Assembly (NCBI GenBank): GCA_029948255.1 | Contig: JALIZF010001916.1 | Coordinates: forward strand, 1 to 64,000 | Reading direction: 5' to 3' | Source of the DNA: Telmatactis stephensoni | Lineage: Eukaryota > Cnidaria > Anthozoa > Actiniaria > Isophelliidae | DNA: 64,000 nucleotides | The notes under the pieces: generated by a model | Told to the model about the DNA's origin: nothing | What the model saw: the letters and a program-made list of their open reading frames with translations, nothing else | Database searches by the model: none | Shown here: piece after piece, positions 1-6,856 of the stretch | How positions within the stretch are numbered: the stretch's first letter is position 1 | How the letters are laid out: every line of letters begins with the position of its first letter | Program-made: the position numbers and the translations under genes

Positions 1-16
1 ATGACGTAGCCGGGAT

Positions 17-200
17 TCACCGCTGATTGATATCCCAGCCGTCACTAGATTCCGAAGAAGGGTCTTTTTTGGCTTTATTCTTTTTATTCAGCTCGGCCAG
101 CTTTTTTCCCGCCGCTACTCGCCGGGCGCTTTGGCTTGGTGATCTTTTGTTCGGCCGCGGCGGGGGTAGTAGTATCTTCTTTCTGCTCGGTGTCACTCAT
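17..200 (-). pseudogene. Small basic protein gene, frameshifted
   Basis: The ATG at 200 follows the element's usual TATATATG context and opens a Thr/Ala/Lys-rich frame (begins MSDTEQKEDTTTPAAAEQ) that stops at 84-86. A second frame takes over near 125-137 and runs to the stop at 17-19, giving a lysine-rich, helix-prone tail that ends WDINQR. The two parts together would be about 60 residues. I do not recognise the family. A small basic protein in a virus-like element could bind DNA or cover the genome, but that is a guess. The single-base shift could be decay or an assembly error. Confidence 0.4.
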
Positions 201-335
201 ATATAAGGACTTGACGACTTGTTAAGTAACTTGGAAAATGACTTGTCGGCGACTTGTCTAAGAACTTGACTCGACTTGATCAAGTTCTTGTGGCGGACTT
301 GCGGTGACTTGCGGCTGACTTATCTGGACTTCTTA
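201..335. repeat. Cluster of irregular ACTTG repeats
   Basis: About a dozen copies of ACTTG, often GACTTG, and two copies of its complement CAAGT occur within roughly 130 bp between two element genes. The spacing is irregular, so this is not a simple tandem array. Part of it lies in the shifted 3' tail of the neighbouring minus-strand gene. It could be a protein-binding cluster or a remnant of low-complexity coding sequence. Confidence 0.5.
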
Positions 336-789
336 AAGTCGCTCCAAGACGTCGTAAGTTCTTGTAAGTCGATGTTGCTGCGCTATGTGAAGTGCTCCGC
401 TGGCCAACGCCATTAACTTGCCGCATTTTTAAAGACAACCAGCCACAAGTGATCTTAAGTTCTTGGGCGATGATATAGTCCTCACTTATGTCTTTTTGTA
501 ATTGCTGGACGTCGTCTATGGGCAGTGCAAGTCCAAGTAGTTTAGTGGCCAGCTTTATAGCGCTGTCGGCGACGGCGTCTGTGGTTTTACTGGCCAGGGC
601 CACTTCATAGCGCTTATAAAACTTCTTAACATCGGCTTCAGACAGCTGAGTGACTTGTTCATGGGTAAGTTCTTTGCCGATCATTTCTTTACATTTGCCG
701 CTGCTGACTAAAACATTAAGCTGTTCTTTCAGTTGATCATCGCCCAGCTGTGTGGGCGGCTCCTCCGCTATTAGCTCTTCGATGTTCAT
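280..789 (-). CDS. Unknown element protein, probably frameshifted near its C-terminus
   Basis: An open frame runs upstream to 807, but the ATG at 789 (MNIEELIAEE) sits directly on TATATATATG, the start context shared by the other element genes, so I choose it. The protein is alpha-helical and acidic at its N-terminus, with segments rich in Ala, Lys and Leu and no recognisable domain. From about position 425 towards 280 the frame turns Ser/Arg/Thr-rich and repetitive. In another frame, beginning near the T5 run at 426-430, a more normal sequence continues to a stop at 333-335. I therefore think a single-base shift has replaced the true end. It lies just downstream of the packaging ATPase on the same strand. 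Function unknown. Confidence 0.5.
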   Translation of the reverse strand: MNIEELIAEEPPTQLGDDQLKEQLNVLVSSGKCKEMIGKELTHEQVTQLSEADVKKFYKRYEVALASKTTDAVADSAIKLATKLLGLALPIDDVQQLQKDISEDYIIAQELKITCGWLSLKMRQVNGVGQRSTSHSAATSTYKNLRRLGATLRSPDKSAASHRKSATRT

Positions 790-803
790 ATATATAAGAA
801 AAA

Positions 804-1414
804 TCATAGATTTTTCACGCTATAAGGATGTCTTAGAGAAAAGATCATTTTCGAATACTGATTTTCTTTTAAATGCCGCATATATTCTTGTAGCTGCTCT
901 TTGGTTATTTCGCCGCCGTAGTCGCTAAGGATGGTTTCTAGGTCGCTTTTGCTGGGCGTGTAGAAGACCACTAAAGAGCCGATATTTTCTCTAAAGGGCT
1001 TACTGACGCTTGTCAGCTGCTGTGATAGGAGCCACACAGAAATGTTATCATGCGCCCGGAAAAGGCCAGTTTACTAGCTCTGAAGTGCGTTTTTTTCACG
1101 TCGTCGCCGCAGGCAATGTCATCCAGAATAAATAACGTTTGTGCAGCGGCCGTCGCTGGGTGCCTCCACTGCCGGTGCCAGAACTCTAAATGCGTCGATA
1201 GTTCATTAGGGTCTAAGATGTCTACAAAAAAATCTTCATCTTCTTTGCCCACGTTTTCCCAGGTCTTATTGTTAACGTAGGTGGGGCAAAGTAAAACAAT
1301 GTAATCGAACTTGTATCTAAAAGGGCCTAATAACTGCTCGACCACGAATTTAGTCTTGCCGCAGCCGGTCGGGCCCACGATGAGGGCGTTACAAGGAATA
1401 TGTTCTGGGTTCAT
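804..1414 (-). pseudogene. A32/FtsK-HerA-type genome packaging ATPase, frameshifted
   Basis: This is the packaging ATPase that in related viruses pumps DNA into the capsid. The N-terminal part (1414 to 1013) has a textbook Walker A motif, GPTGCGKT, at about residues 14-21, and a Walker B motif, LFILDD, near residue 95. The rest of the ATPase, with a WLLSQQ segment where these ATPases have their sensor-like motif and a C-terminal helix-rich region, continues in another frame from about 1060 to the stop at 804. The break is a single-base shift at a GGGCG stretch near 1058-1062, so as assembled no full-length enzyme can be made. The start at 1414 has TATAATG. Total length near 200 residues is short, as in other small A32-type ATPases. 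The family call is strong; whether the shift is real decay or a sequencing error is open. Confidence 0.8.
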
Positions 1415-1449
1415 TATATCTTAAAAATCTATGGCTTTTTAATATAGAT

Positions 1450-1652
1450 ATGAGCGTAGAAAGTATACAAAAGGCCGTCGAATTTATGCGCGAAAAAAAG
1501 AGTCTGGAAGAAGAATGGCGCTGAGGGCCGAGGTAGAGCGGCTCAAAGAAGAGTTGGCGGCCAATAAAACGGCCGAACGGTTCTCGGCGATGGTGACCTT
1601 AGCTATGTGGGGTAAAGAAGCCGTCGTCGACTTTATGAGGCTTCCGATGTAG
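1450..1652 (+). pseudogene. Small coiled-coil protein gene, frameshifted
   Basis: An ATG at 1450 preceded by TATAGAT opens a charged helical frame that stops at 1522-1524. From about 1518 another frame continues the same helical, heptad-like character (Glu/Lys/Leu rich) and ends at the TAG at 1650-1652 after a short hydrophobic segment, FSAMVTLAMWG. The two pieces would make about 67 residues. It lies between the divergent ATPase gene and the beta-rich pair, 6 bp before the next start codon. Family unknown. Confidence 0.45.
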
Positions 1653-1657
1653 TATAT

Positions 1658-2110
1658 ATGAATCCTTACAGCCCGGGAGCAGATTGTGTTTATGCGGCTT
1701 TAGATACCGAAGCAGATTATAATCTGGGGTCTTGGCAAAATGTGGCAGGATTGAGCGTGGATGTGAATTATCCCGGCCGAAAATTGATTCTTTGTAGTAT
1801 TTGTATTAGTACCGAGAGCCATGTGAATGCGGGATTTCAATTTGTGGATCACGACGGGAAACCCTTTCTACCTATGCGCGCTAAGACGAATAAACGAGAG
1901 CCGGCTCATTTTTCATTTGAACCGCCGATCAACTCTACAGAGAATTTAAGCGTCGTCACGTTTCATATGGTGGCCGAAGTGAAGAAAAAAGTCCAGCTTC
2001 AAGTGCGGGCCGATGACTCGGGCAAACTTCGCGTCAATGGAATTGCCGACAAGAGAGATAGGCCTTATAATCACATGACCATTAGCACTCTGACGGTTCT
2101 TTCACTATAA
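1658..2110 (+). CDS. Beta-rich virion-type protein, paralogue 1
   Basis: A 150-residue protein made mostly of alternating hydrophobic and polar residues, as in a beta-sandwich. It shares with the next gene a run of conserved blocks: a Val-Asp-Val segment then ILCS, an N-x-G-F stretch, TNKR, HFS(F/Y)EP, VTFH and a C-terminal arm rich in beta-branched residues. The ATG lies on TATATATG. No signal peptide or membrane segment is seen. The fold could be a single jelly roll of the TNF/C1q or minor-capsid kind, which would suit a surface or penton protein, but this is inferred from composition only. The neighbouring paralogue starts 25 bp after its stop. Function otherwise unknown. Confidence 0.65.
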   Translation: MNPYSPGADCVYAALDTEADYNLGSWQNVAGLSVDVNYPGRKLILCSICISTESHVNAGFQFVDHDGKPFLPMRAKTNKREPAHFSFEPPINSTENLSVVTFHMVAEVKKKVQLQVRADDSGKLRVNGIADKRDRPYNHMTISTLTVLSL

Positions 2111-2134
2111 AAAATCTGTGATTTTTAAAATATA

Positions 2135-2734
2135 ATGGAAAATCCCTATTCCACAACTCAAGAGGTGAGTTATTACTTAGCTGAAAAAGAATATTTTGAA
2201 AAAGATGAGTGGATGGATATTGATGGTTTTTTTGTAGATGTTGAAGGCTATTATATCATTCTTTGCTCGGTTAGTATTAACACCGGCAATGGCGCCAATG
2301 TGGGCTTTAGTCTTGTCGACAGTGGGAATCAGCCCATAATACCCTTCAGAACCACCACAAACAAAAGGTTGCCAGTTCATTTTTCTTATGAGCCATGTAC
2401 TGTGAGCGGGGAAGATTTGACACCTGTGACTTTTCACTTAGTGGCCCATTGCAAAGGGCTGGTAAAGCTTCGCCTTATGTCAAGCGATGGCGGCACTCGA
2501 CTCAATGGTACGTTTCATGGCGGAAAACCTGCGGCGGACAAGATCTACAGCCACAAACCCATCAGCGTTATGAGCGCCATCCCACTTTGTGGAGCAATAA
2601 AACAAAAAAATAATACTATGGCGCCACAGCCCATCGGCAGGGCCGCCTTACCACGGGTCGAAGAAGATATTAAAAAACCTGTGCCAAAAAATCCAGACAA
2701 AAAGCCCCCTACCGGCGGTACATCAAAGCTTTAG
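2135..2734 (+). CDS. Beta-rich virion-type protein, paralogue 2 with Pro/Lys tail
   Basis: A 199-residue protein whose first 150 residues align with the preceding gene through the ILCS, TNKR, HFSYEP and VTFH blocks, so the two arose by tandem duplication and then diverged strongly. It adds a C-terminal extension of about 50 residues rich in Pro, Lys and Gly (KKPVPKNPDKKPPTGGTSKL at the end), which looks unstructured and could anchor it to DNA or to another virion protein. The start sits on TATAATGG. I infer a structural role from the context, not from a recognised family. Confidence 0.65.
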   Translation: MENPYSTTQEVSYYLAEKEYFEKDEWMDIDGFFVDVEGYYIILCSVSINTGNGANVGFSLVDSGNQPIIPFRTTTNKRLPVHFSYEPCTVSGEDLTPVTFHLVAHCKGLVKLRLMSSDGGTRLNGTFHGGKPAADKIYSHKPISVMSAIPLCGAIKQKNNTMAPQPIGRAALPRVEEDIKKPVPKNPDKKPPTGGTSKL

Positions 2735-2738
2735 ATAT

Positions 2739-2921
2739 ATGGACTGCTTAACGTCGTCGCCGTCGAGTGATTGTGTCATCGCCCCAGAAGAAGAGAAGAA
2801 AATGCGCTGTCTGCACTGCAATGAAATCTACAGAGAAGCAGAGTTTGTGGGCCACCGCTGTACGGCCGATCCTAAGGCGCACCGCACGAAGGATGATGGA
2901 ATTTATCAGGGCGCCGGTTAA
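2739..2921 (+). CDS. Small zinc-finger protein
   Basis: A 60-residue frame that begins 4 bp after the stop of the preceding gene, at an ATG in GATATATGG. It contains C-L-H-C followed about ten residues later by G-H-R-C, a C2HC knuckle of the same style as those in the larger zinc-finger gene at 3382-4209. The rest is Ser/Glu-rich. It could be a small nucleic-acid or protein adaptor. Overlapping frames of similar length on both strands are regarded as shadows. Moderate confidence that it is real, because of the start motif and the cysteine pattern. Confidence 0.5.
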   Translation: MDCLTSSPSSDCVIAPEEEKKMRCLHCNEIYREAEFVGHRCTADPKAHRTKDDGIYQGAG

Positions 2922-2986
2922 GAACGAAAAAAAAGACCCGCGTCGCCCGGTTAAACTAAGATGGTCACGATTCGTTACCCTCTTGT

Positions 2987-3373
2987 TAAAGTTACAAAAA
3001 AAGGGGTAGGGTTTCAAATAATAAGTTGTTGTTAGGTTAAGGTTTATTTATGAAAAAAAAAAGAGGTAATATTACTACAGCGGCCCATTGATATGATTAC
3101 ATTCTTCTAATATGAAAAAAAAACATAGGGGGCATCGTTTTAATGCCCCCCCTTTAATACTATAATAGGCTTCTTCTAATTTAAAGAGCCGCTTTATAAT
3201 ATGAAAAGAAGAAGTTATACGCGTCACTATCCCTTTTTTTGTAACTTTAAGGGCGCCCAATAATACTATAATAGGCTTCTTCTAATTTAAAGAGCCGCTT
3301 TATAAAAAAATATAAAACCTTAACCTAGCAACAACTTATTATTTGAAACCCTACCCCTTTTTTTGTAACTTTA
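2987..3373. promoter_or_regulatory. Inverted-repeat intergenic region, origin or control candidate
   Basis: A 59-bp arm at 2987-3045 is repeated in inverted orientation at 3315-3373 with only one mismatch. Between the arms are a 43-bp direct repeat (3156-3198 and 3262-3304), a hairpin with an 8-bp stem (GGGGGCAT at 3128-3135, ATGCCCCC at 3143-3150), and a third copy of the arm's end motif, CCCTTTTTTTGTAACTTTA, at 3231-3249. No gene fits here. Such layered repeats in a compact viral genome are typical of replication origins or transcription control regions; which one applies is not shown by the sequence. Confidence 0.6.
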
Positions 3374-3381
3374 ACTTGAGC

Positions 3382-4209
3382 TTAACAAATATTGCCATAC
3401 TGTTGTCTTATAAAATAGCTCAATTCTTTGATTCGCTCTTTATTTGCCTCGTCAAAGTCGTCATCTATCTTTTTAGCCATCGCATCGTAACGTGCTTCCG
3501 CAGATGGATCATAAGTCTGTGTTAAAGCGCCACATACATTATTTTTCATATGATATTGTAGCATTTGCCGAGTACTAAATACCTTTTTGCACCCATAACA
3601 CGAATTATCTAGGAAAAATATCTCTTCTTCGGGCTCTTTTATCGGCTGCCATCTATCTCTGAAGGGGGATAAACAGCACCAAATATGCCTTTCTGAATCT
3701 CTGGCTTCGTTGCAGCCGCCGTGATGTATTGAAGTCCAATGGGGGCGATTTCCCCATGACACTCCTTCCATATCATCAAAGGCCGGATCGACGCCAAAGC
3801 GGTCGTCAATGCGCTTTTTTTCTTTATTTAGGATCTCGACATAAGGACAAGGACAGCGGAACATCAAATCGCCACAGTCGTAACATTCTAAATCATCAAA
3901 CTGATATTTTATCTCGGGTTTTTTATCTTCGGCTTTTACGGGCCCCTGGCATTTATTTCTTTTCAAATGCGACTGTAAGCGCTGTTTAGAAGAAAAATCT
4001 CTTTGACATACGGCACATGTATTATTGGGGTTTTCTTTTTCTGCGGCGACAGTGGTGCATGTTCTCTTTTTCAAATGCTGATTTAGTTTCTGTTTCGTTG
4101 AAAAGGGCTTTTTGCAAAGCGGACAGCATGTTTTACAGCTATTGGCCAGTTCATGTTGTCGGAGGCGTAGTTCGGAAGTAAAGCTTTGAGAGCAATGTAC
4201 GCAGTTCAT
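3382..4209 (-). CDS. Multi-C2HC zinc-finger protein
   Basis: A 275-residue protein with repeated knuckles of the form C-x2-C-x12-H-x(4-5)-C. They start at about residues 3, 29, 65 and 204 and share a core such as KKPFSTKQKLNQH. A cysteine-rich patch (CYDCGDLMFRCPC) lies near residue 110. The C-terminal 60 residues are acidic and helical. The ATG at 4209 is on TATATAATG. Repeated His/Cys knuckles with a basic helix suggest nucleic-acid binding, perhaps transcription control in the element, but C2HC knuckles can also bind proteins. It lies on the same strand as the following BRO/VRR-NUC and capsid genes. Confidence 0.7.
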   Translation of the reverse strand: MNCVHCSQSFTSELRLRQHELANSCKTCCPLCKKPFSTKQKLNQHLKKRTCTTVAAEKENPNNTCAVCQRDFSSKQRLQSHLKRNKCQGPVKAEDKKPEIKYQFDDLECYDCGDLMFRCPCPYVEILNKEKKRIDDRFGVDPAFDDMEGVSWGNRPHWTSIHHGGCNEARDSERHIWCCLSPFRDRWQPIKEPEEEIFFLDNSCYGCKKVFSTRQMLQYHMKNNVCGALTQTYDPSAEARYDAMAKKIDDDFDEANKERIKELSYFIRQQYGNIC

Positions 4210-4613
4210 TATATAACTATAAATATTTTAACCTCAAAATAACAACCCTCAGATAACAAAAAAATAAAGCCCAAAGGCACTTTTTTTTGACTGCTGTAAC
4301 TATATCTAAGAAAACATATCTTTTTTTCGATTTTAACCGCATTAAAGCTCCAATAGCCATTGCATCGGCCCAGTTTGAGCCCATTGCTGCGGATATGCGT
4401 ATAATCGCGGTCTTCTAAAGTCTCTTTGACCCGCTGCGGCGCCCACATGGTGTAAAGATTATTATCGCCATCTTCGAGGGTCAACTTCATTCTTTCGGAT
4501 TCAAAGACATGATAGTCCACAATCTTATAAATGCGCCCGACTTCTAAATCGCGCCACTTTGTCATGGTTTCGGCTTCTTTGATGGCTTTGTTAAATTCTG
4601 CGGCGCTGATCAT
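4209..4613 (-). CDS. Unknown small beta-rich protein, C-terminus probably shifted
   Basis: The first 100 residues look like a compact beta-barrel domain (a W-R-D-L-E-V-G-R-I-Y-K-I-V-D start, then alternating strands, ending VKIEKK). The pattern resembles small single-strand-binding or OB-like proteins that I believe occur in similar elements, though I cannot name the family. After VKIEKK the frame becomes hydrophobic and low in normal composition. One extra base in the T7 run at 4321-4327 would end the protein almost at once at 4306-4308. The listed end therefore follows the assembled sequence. The start at 4613 is on GATATAATG. Confidence 0.55.
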   Translation of the reverse strand: MISAAEFNKAIKEAETMTKWRDLEVGRIYKIVDYHVFESERMKLTLEDGDNNLYTMWAPQRVKETLEDRDYTHIRSNGLKLGRCNGYWSFNAVKIEKKICFLRYSYSSQKKVPLGFIFLLSEGCYFEVKIFIVI

Positions 4614-4637
4614 TATATCATAGAGATGTTTTTACCT

Positions 4638-5540
4638 TTAAAAGCAAATACGATGTATAACTCTCATATGCACCGCCAAGGTTTCTTCGCTTTTAAAGCG
4701 CCGTGGGCAGCGCGGGCAAGGAACCCTAAGGCCGCTGCAGTATTCCTTTAAGGCATCAACTATTTCGTCGTAGTCGTGGCTGACCAAAGTAAGATAACCC
4801 TGCTGTTCGTATCTTCGTAATGCTTCTTTTTGGGCTTCAGAGACTTCTCCAGTGCCCTTAGGCGTCTTTAATTCTATACAGAAGCCGTTATAATTTTTAT
4901 GGGCGTTTTGCACTATAAGGTCTGGCTGCCCCTTCTGATAGCCCTTTTGCCAACTTTGTATTCGCTTTTGCTGGGTATCTTGGTTTTCTCCGAGGCCGGC
5001 GACGAGGATGAGATTATGAAAGCGACGGATGTAATCTATTACTTTTTTATGTAGGTCCAACTCATTTTCGATCTTAAAGCACATGACGGCCCTTATATCT
5101 TTCTTCAGATCATAATGGCCCGTTTTACGAATCTGCGGTAATACTTCTTTAAACACCCAGTCTTGAAAGTCTTGGGCCATCGGCAGCTGACTACTAAAGA
5201 TGAGCTGATAAAGCCCCGGCTCTGTGATATAAACGGTCTGCGGGTGATCAGAGTAAGGGTCACGATTCGTTACCCTTAGTTCAGACAGGGATCTTTTGTA
5301 TTCATCCCTCACGTGATCTATTATAGCCTGTTTTGTATTAGAGTATCCAAGAGCCTTAGCAACCTCTTTAGCTTTAAAGTAGAGCTCTTCGTTTTTCTTG
5401 AGCGTCTTAAGTTTTAGGTTTAGCTTTGGGTTTTCAAAAACGCGCAACATTTTTTTATACCTAACGGATATTTTAATCTTAAAAGCCGATATCCTTTCAG
5501 ATAACTTTTTTTTATAAACGGTGTTTGGCTGCTCATTCAA
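4638..5540 (-). CDS. BRO-N / VRR-NUC nuclease / zinc-finger fusion protein
   Basis: About 300 residues with three parts. Residues ~30-125 match a BRO-N/KilA-N-type DNA-binding domain (FKAKEVAKALGYSNTKQAI, later QLPMAQDFQDWVFKEVLP). Residues ~145-270 form a VRR-NUC, PD-(D/E)XK-type nuclease with G-Q-P-D-L-I, then C-I-E-L-K-T-P-K-G-T-G and a Q in the following helix as expected catalytic residues. The last 25 residues are a C2H2 finger (CPRCPRRF...HMRVIH). The frame opens with TTG at 5540. An ATG at 5549-5551 is cut off by a stop after a five-base C run, so a homopolymer shift may hide the true start. Likely role: element DNA repair, replication-intermediate cleavage or recombination. Confidence 0.75.
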   Translation of the reverse strand: MNEQPNTVYKKKLSERISAFKIKISVRYKKMLRVFENPKLNLKLKTLKKNEELYFKAKEVAKALGYSNTKQAIIDHVRDEYKRSLSELRVTNRDPYSDHPQTVYITEPGLYQLIFSSQLPMAQDFQDWVFKEVLPQIRKTGHYDLKKDIRAVMCFKIENELDLHKKVIDYIRRFHNLILVAGLGENQDTQQKRIQSWQKGYQKGQPDLIVQNAHKNYNGFCIELKTPKGTGEVSEAQKEALRRYEQQGYLTLVSHDYDEIVDALKEYCSGLRVPCPRCPRRFKSEETLAVHMRVIHRICF

Positions 5541-5565
5541 GGGGGCTTCATTTCACCGCCCCCTT
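5539..5565. other. Hairpin between capsid and BRO/VRR-NUC genes
   Basis: AAGGGGGC at 5539-5546 pairs perfectly with GCCCCCTT at 5558-5565 around an 11-nt loop. It sits in the 40-bp spacer between the end of the capsid gene and the start of the next gene on the same strand. A GATATAAGG sequence follows on the upstream side. It could end or stabilise the capsid transcript. Confidence 0.5.
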
Positions 5566-5583
5566 ATATCGCCTTTTTTAATC

Positions 5584-6849
5584 TTAATAGGCAATGGACT
5601 GAAGTTGATTACCTTCTATGTTCATTTGCGCATCGCCGACGACAAAGATGTGGCAGTTGATCATGTCCCCATTGCCCGCGCTGCTATTTTTTGTGCGTTT
5701 TATCTCCAAAGTGACGCCGTCTTGTGTGCCGACCAGTTTTAAGCCCTGGCCGTGAATATCATTGTCCTCTGAGGTTCTTAGATCCACCCACAGGGCATAT
5801 TTATTGCCATGAAAGAACTGCGCGGGGCTTATGTGGTCGCCAAACCGTCTTACTACTTCTTTGTAAATGTCGGCTGGCTTCAGGCCCTGCGAGTAAATCT
5901 TACTAGGAACGCCGTTGATATTGACTTTGACGTCGGTAATGTTCGGATTGACAAACTTCTCTGAATCTCTCTTTCCGGCCGAAAACGGCTTTACGAAGAG
6001 CAGCAGCAGCCCAGACAGAGACCTGCGGGGTATATTCACCGATTCGGTAATTAAATCTTGGGTCTTGTCTAGAACGGGGATGACCTTGTGATGATGCACG
6101 TGGTCATAGAGAAAAGCCTTGCCAGCAGAGTATTCAGCGGCGGCACTGCGGGCCAGTATATCGCTTTGAATGGTTTCATACTGCAGCTCTAGGTTTGTCA
6201 GGCTGTAGGGGTGAATATTTCCAGACAAAGCCGATTCTGCAGTGTCAAGTTGTAGTAGGTTAGTGGTGTCGGCCAGCGTCACTTCAAACTGCATTTCGCT
6301 ATTTAACACCCGCGGATAAAACACTCCGTGTGTACTGAGGATCTCAAAATCCAAAGGAATCACATACTTTGTTCCATAGGCCGCTAATAGTGCTTTTTCA
6401 TCTGCGGCGTTAGAGGGCTCACTGCCTGTGACAATTTTACTTCTTATTTTTCTCAAGTCTACGCTGCCAATGCCCTGCTCCACCAGCACATCTCTCTCTT
6501 TGGGCCACATGAATAGATCTTTGTAAGTGTGGTAAAGGTCATACCTGTTGAGATCCAAAAGACATTCTCCGGCAAATTTAACTTTCATGCGATTTACAAT
6601 ATTGCGGCCTATGTTGTTGACGCAATAACGCTTGTCGGCCGTCGTCGGCTGTATGCTAAGGTCAAACCTCAATGCGAGGGTGCCGGGCACTAAGAGAAGA
6701 TTTTCTGAGAGCCTAGGAACGCTGACGTAGAGTGTCTCGCCGGGGTTTGCACTAGGGCGCGTAAAAGTAACGCGATGAAAAGTCCTTTCAGCCTTTAAGC
6801 CGCCGGTCTGTTTGGGCAGAATATGAGGGTCTAACTTTGAGCTGATCAT
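5584..6849 (-). CDS. Double-jelly-roll-like major capsid protein
   Basis: The protein has about 421 residues when started at the ATG at 6849, which abuts the shared TATATAT promoter; an open extension to 6918 lacks such a context. The sequence is rich in beta-strand patterns and contains blocks I associate with major capsid proteins of animal-integrated polinton-like or adintovirus-like elements: an N-terminal LALRFDLSI strand, CVNNIGRNIVNRM, LNRYDLYHTYKDLF, IPLDFEIL followed by FYPRVLNSEMQFEVTLA, VNIPRRSLSGLLLLFVKPF, and a C-terminal WVDLRTSEDNDIHGQGL. Two jelly rolls in tandem would suit this length. The frame is fully open, unlike several neighbours, which hints at recent activity or selection. 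It is divergent from the coiled-coil gene at 6857. I infer capsid function from motif memory and gene context. Confidence 0.75.
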   Translation of the reverse strand: MISSKLDPHILPKQTGGLKAERTFHRVTFTRPSANPGETLYVSVPRLSENLLLVPGTLALRFDLSIQPTTADKRYCVNNIGRNIVNRMKVKFAGECLLDLNRYDLYHTYKDLFMWPKERDVLVEQGIGSVDLRKIRSKIVTGSEPSNAADEKALLAAYGTKYVIPLDFEILSTHGVFYPRVLNSEMQFEVTLADTTNLLQLDTAESALSGNIHPYSLTNLELQYETIQSDILARSAAAEYSAGKAFLYDHVHHHKVIPVLDKTQDLITESVNIPRRSLSGLLLLFVKPFSAGKRDSEKFVNPNITDVKVNINGVPSKIYSQGLKPADIYKEVVRRFGDHISPAQFFHGNKYALWVDLRTSEDNDIHGQGLKLVGTQDGVTLEIKRTKNSSAGNGDMINCHIFVVGDAQMNIEGNQLQSIAY

Positions 6850-6856
6850 TATATAT
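6850..6856. promoter_or_regulatory. Seven-base bidirectional start motif
   Basis: The start codons of the capsid gene (minus, 6849) and the coiled-coil gene (plus, 6857) are separated only by TATATAT. Both genes must use this same AT tract, or sequence inside their coding regions, for initiation. The layout matches late promoters of poxviruses and their relatives, which overlap the ATG. Confidence 0.65.

Noticed and set aside
2748..3017. Minus-strand 89-residue frame beginning MKPYPFF
   Set aside because: It overlaps a plus-strand zinc-finger frame, and its start lies in the inverted repeat, where the same peptide start recurs at 3343; a repeat artefact.
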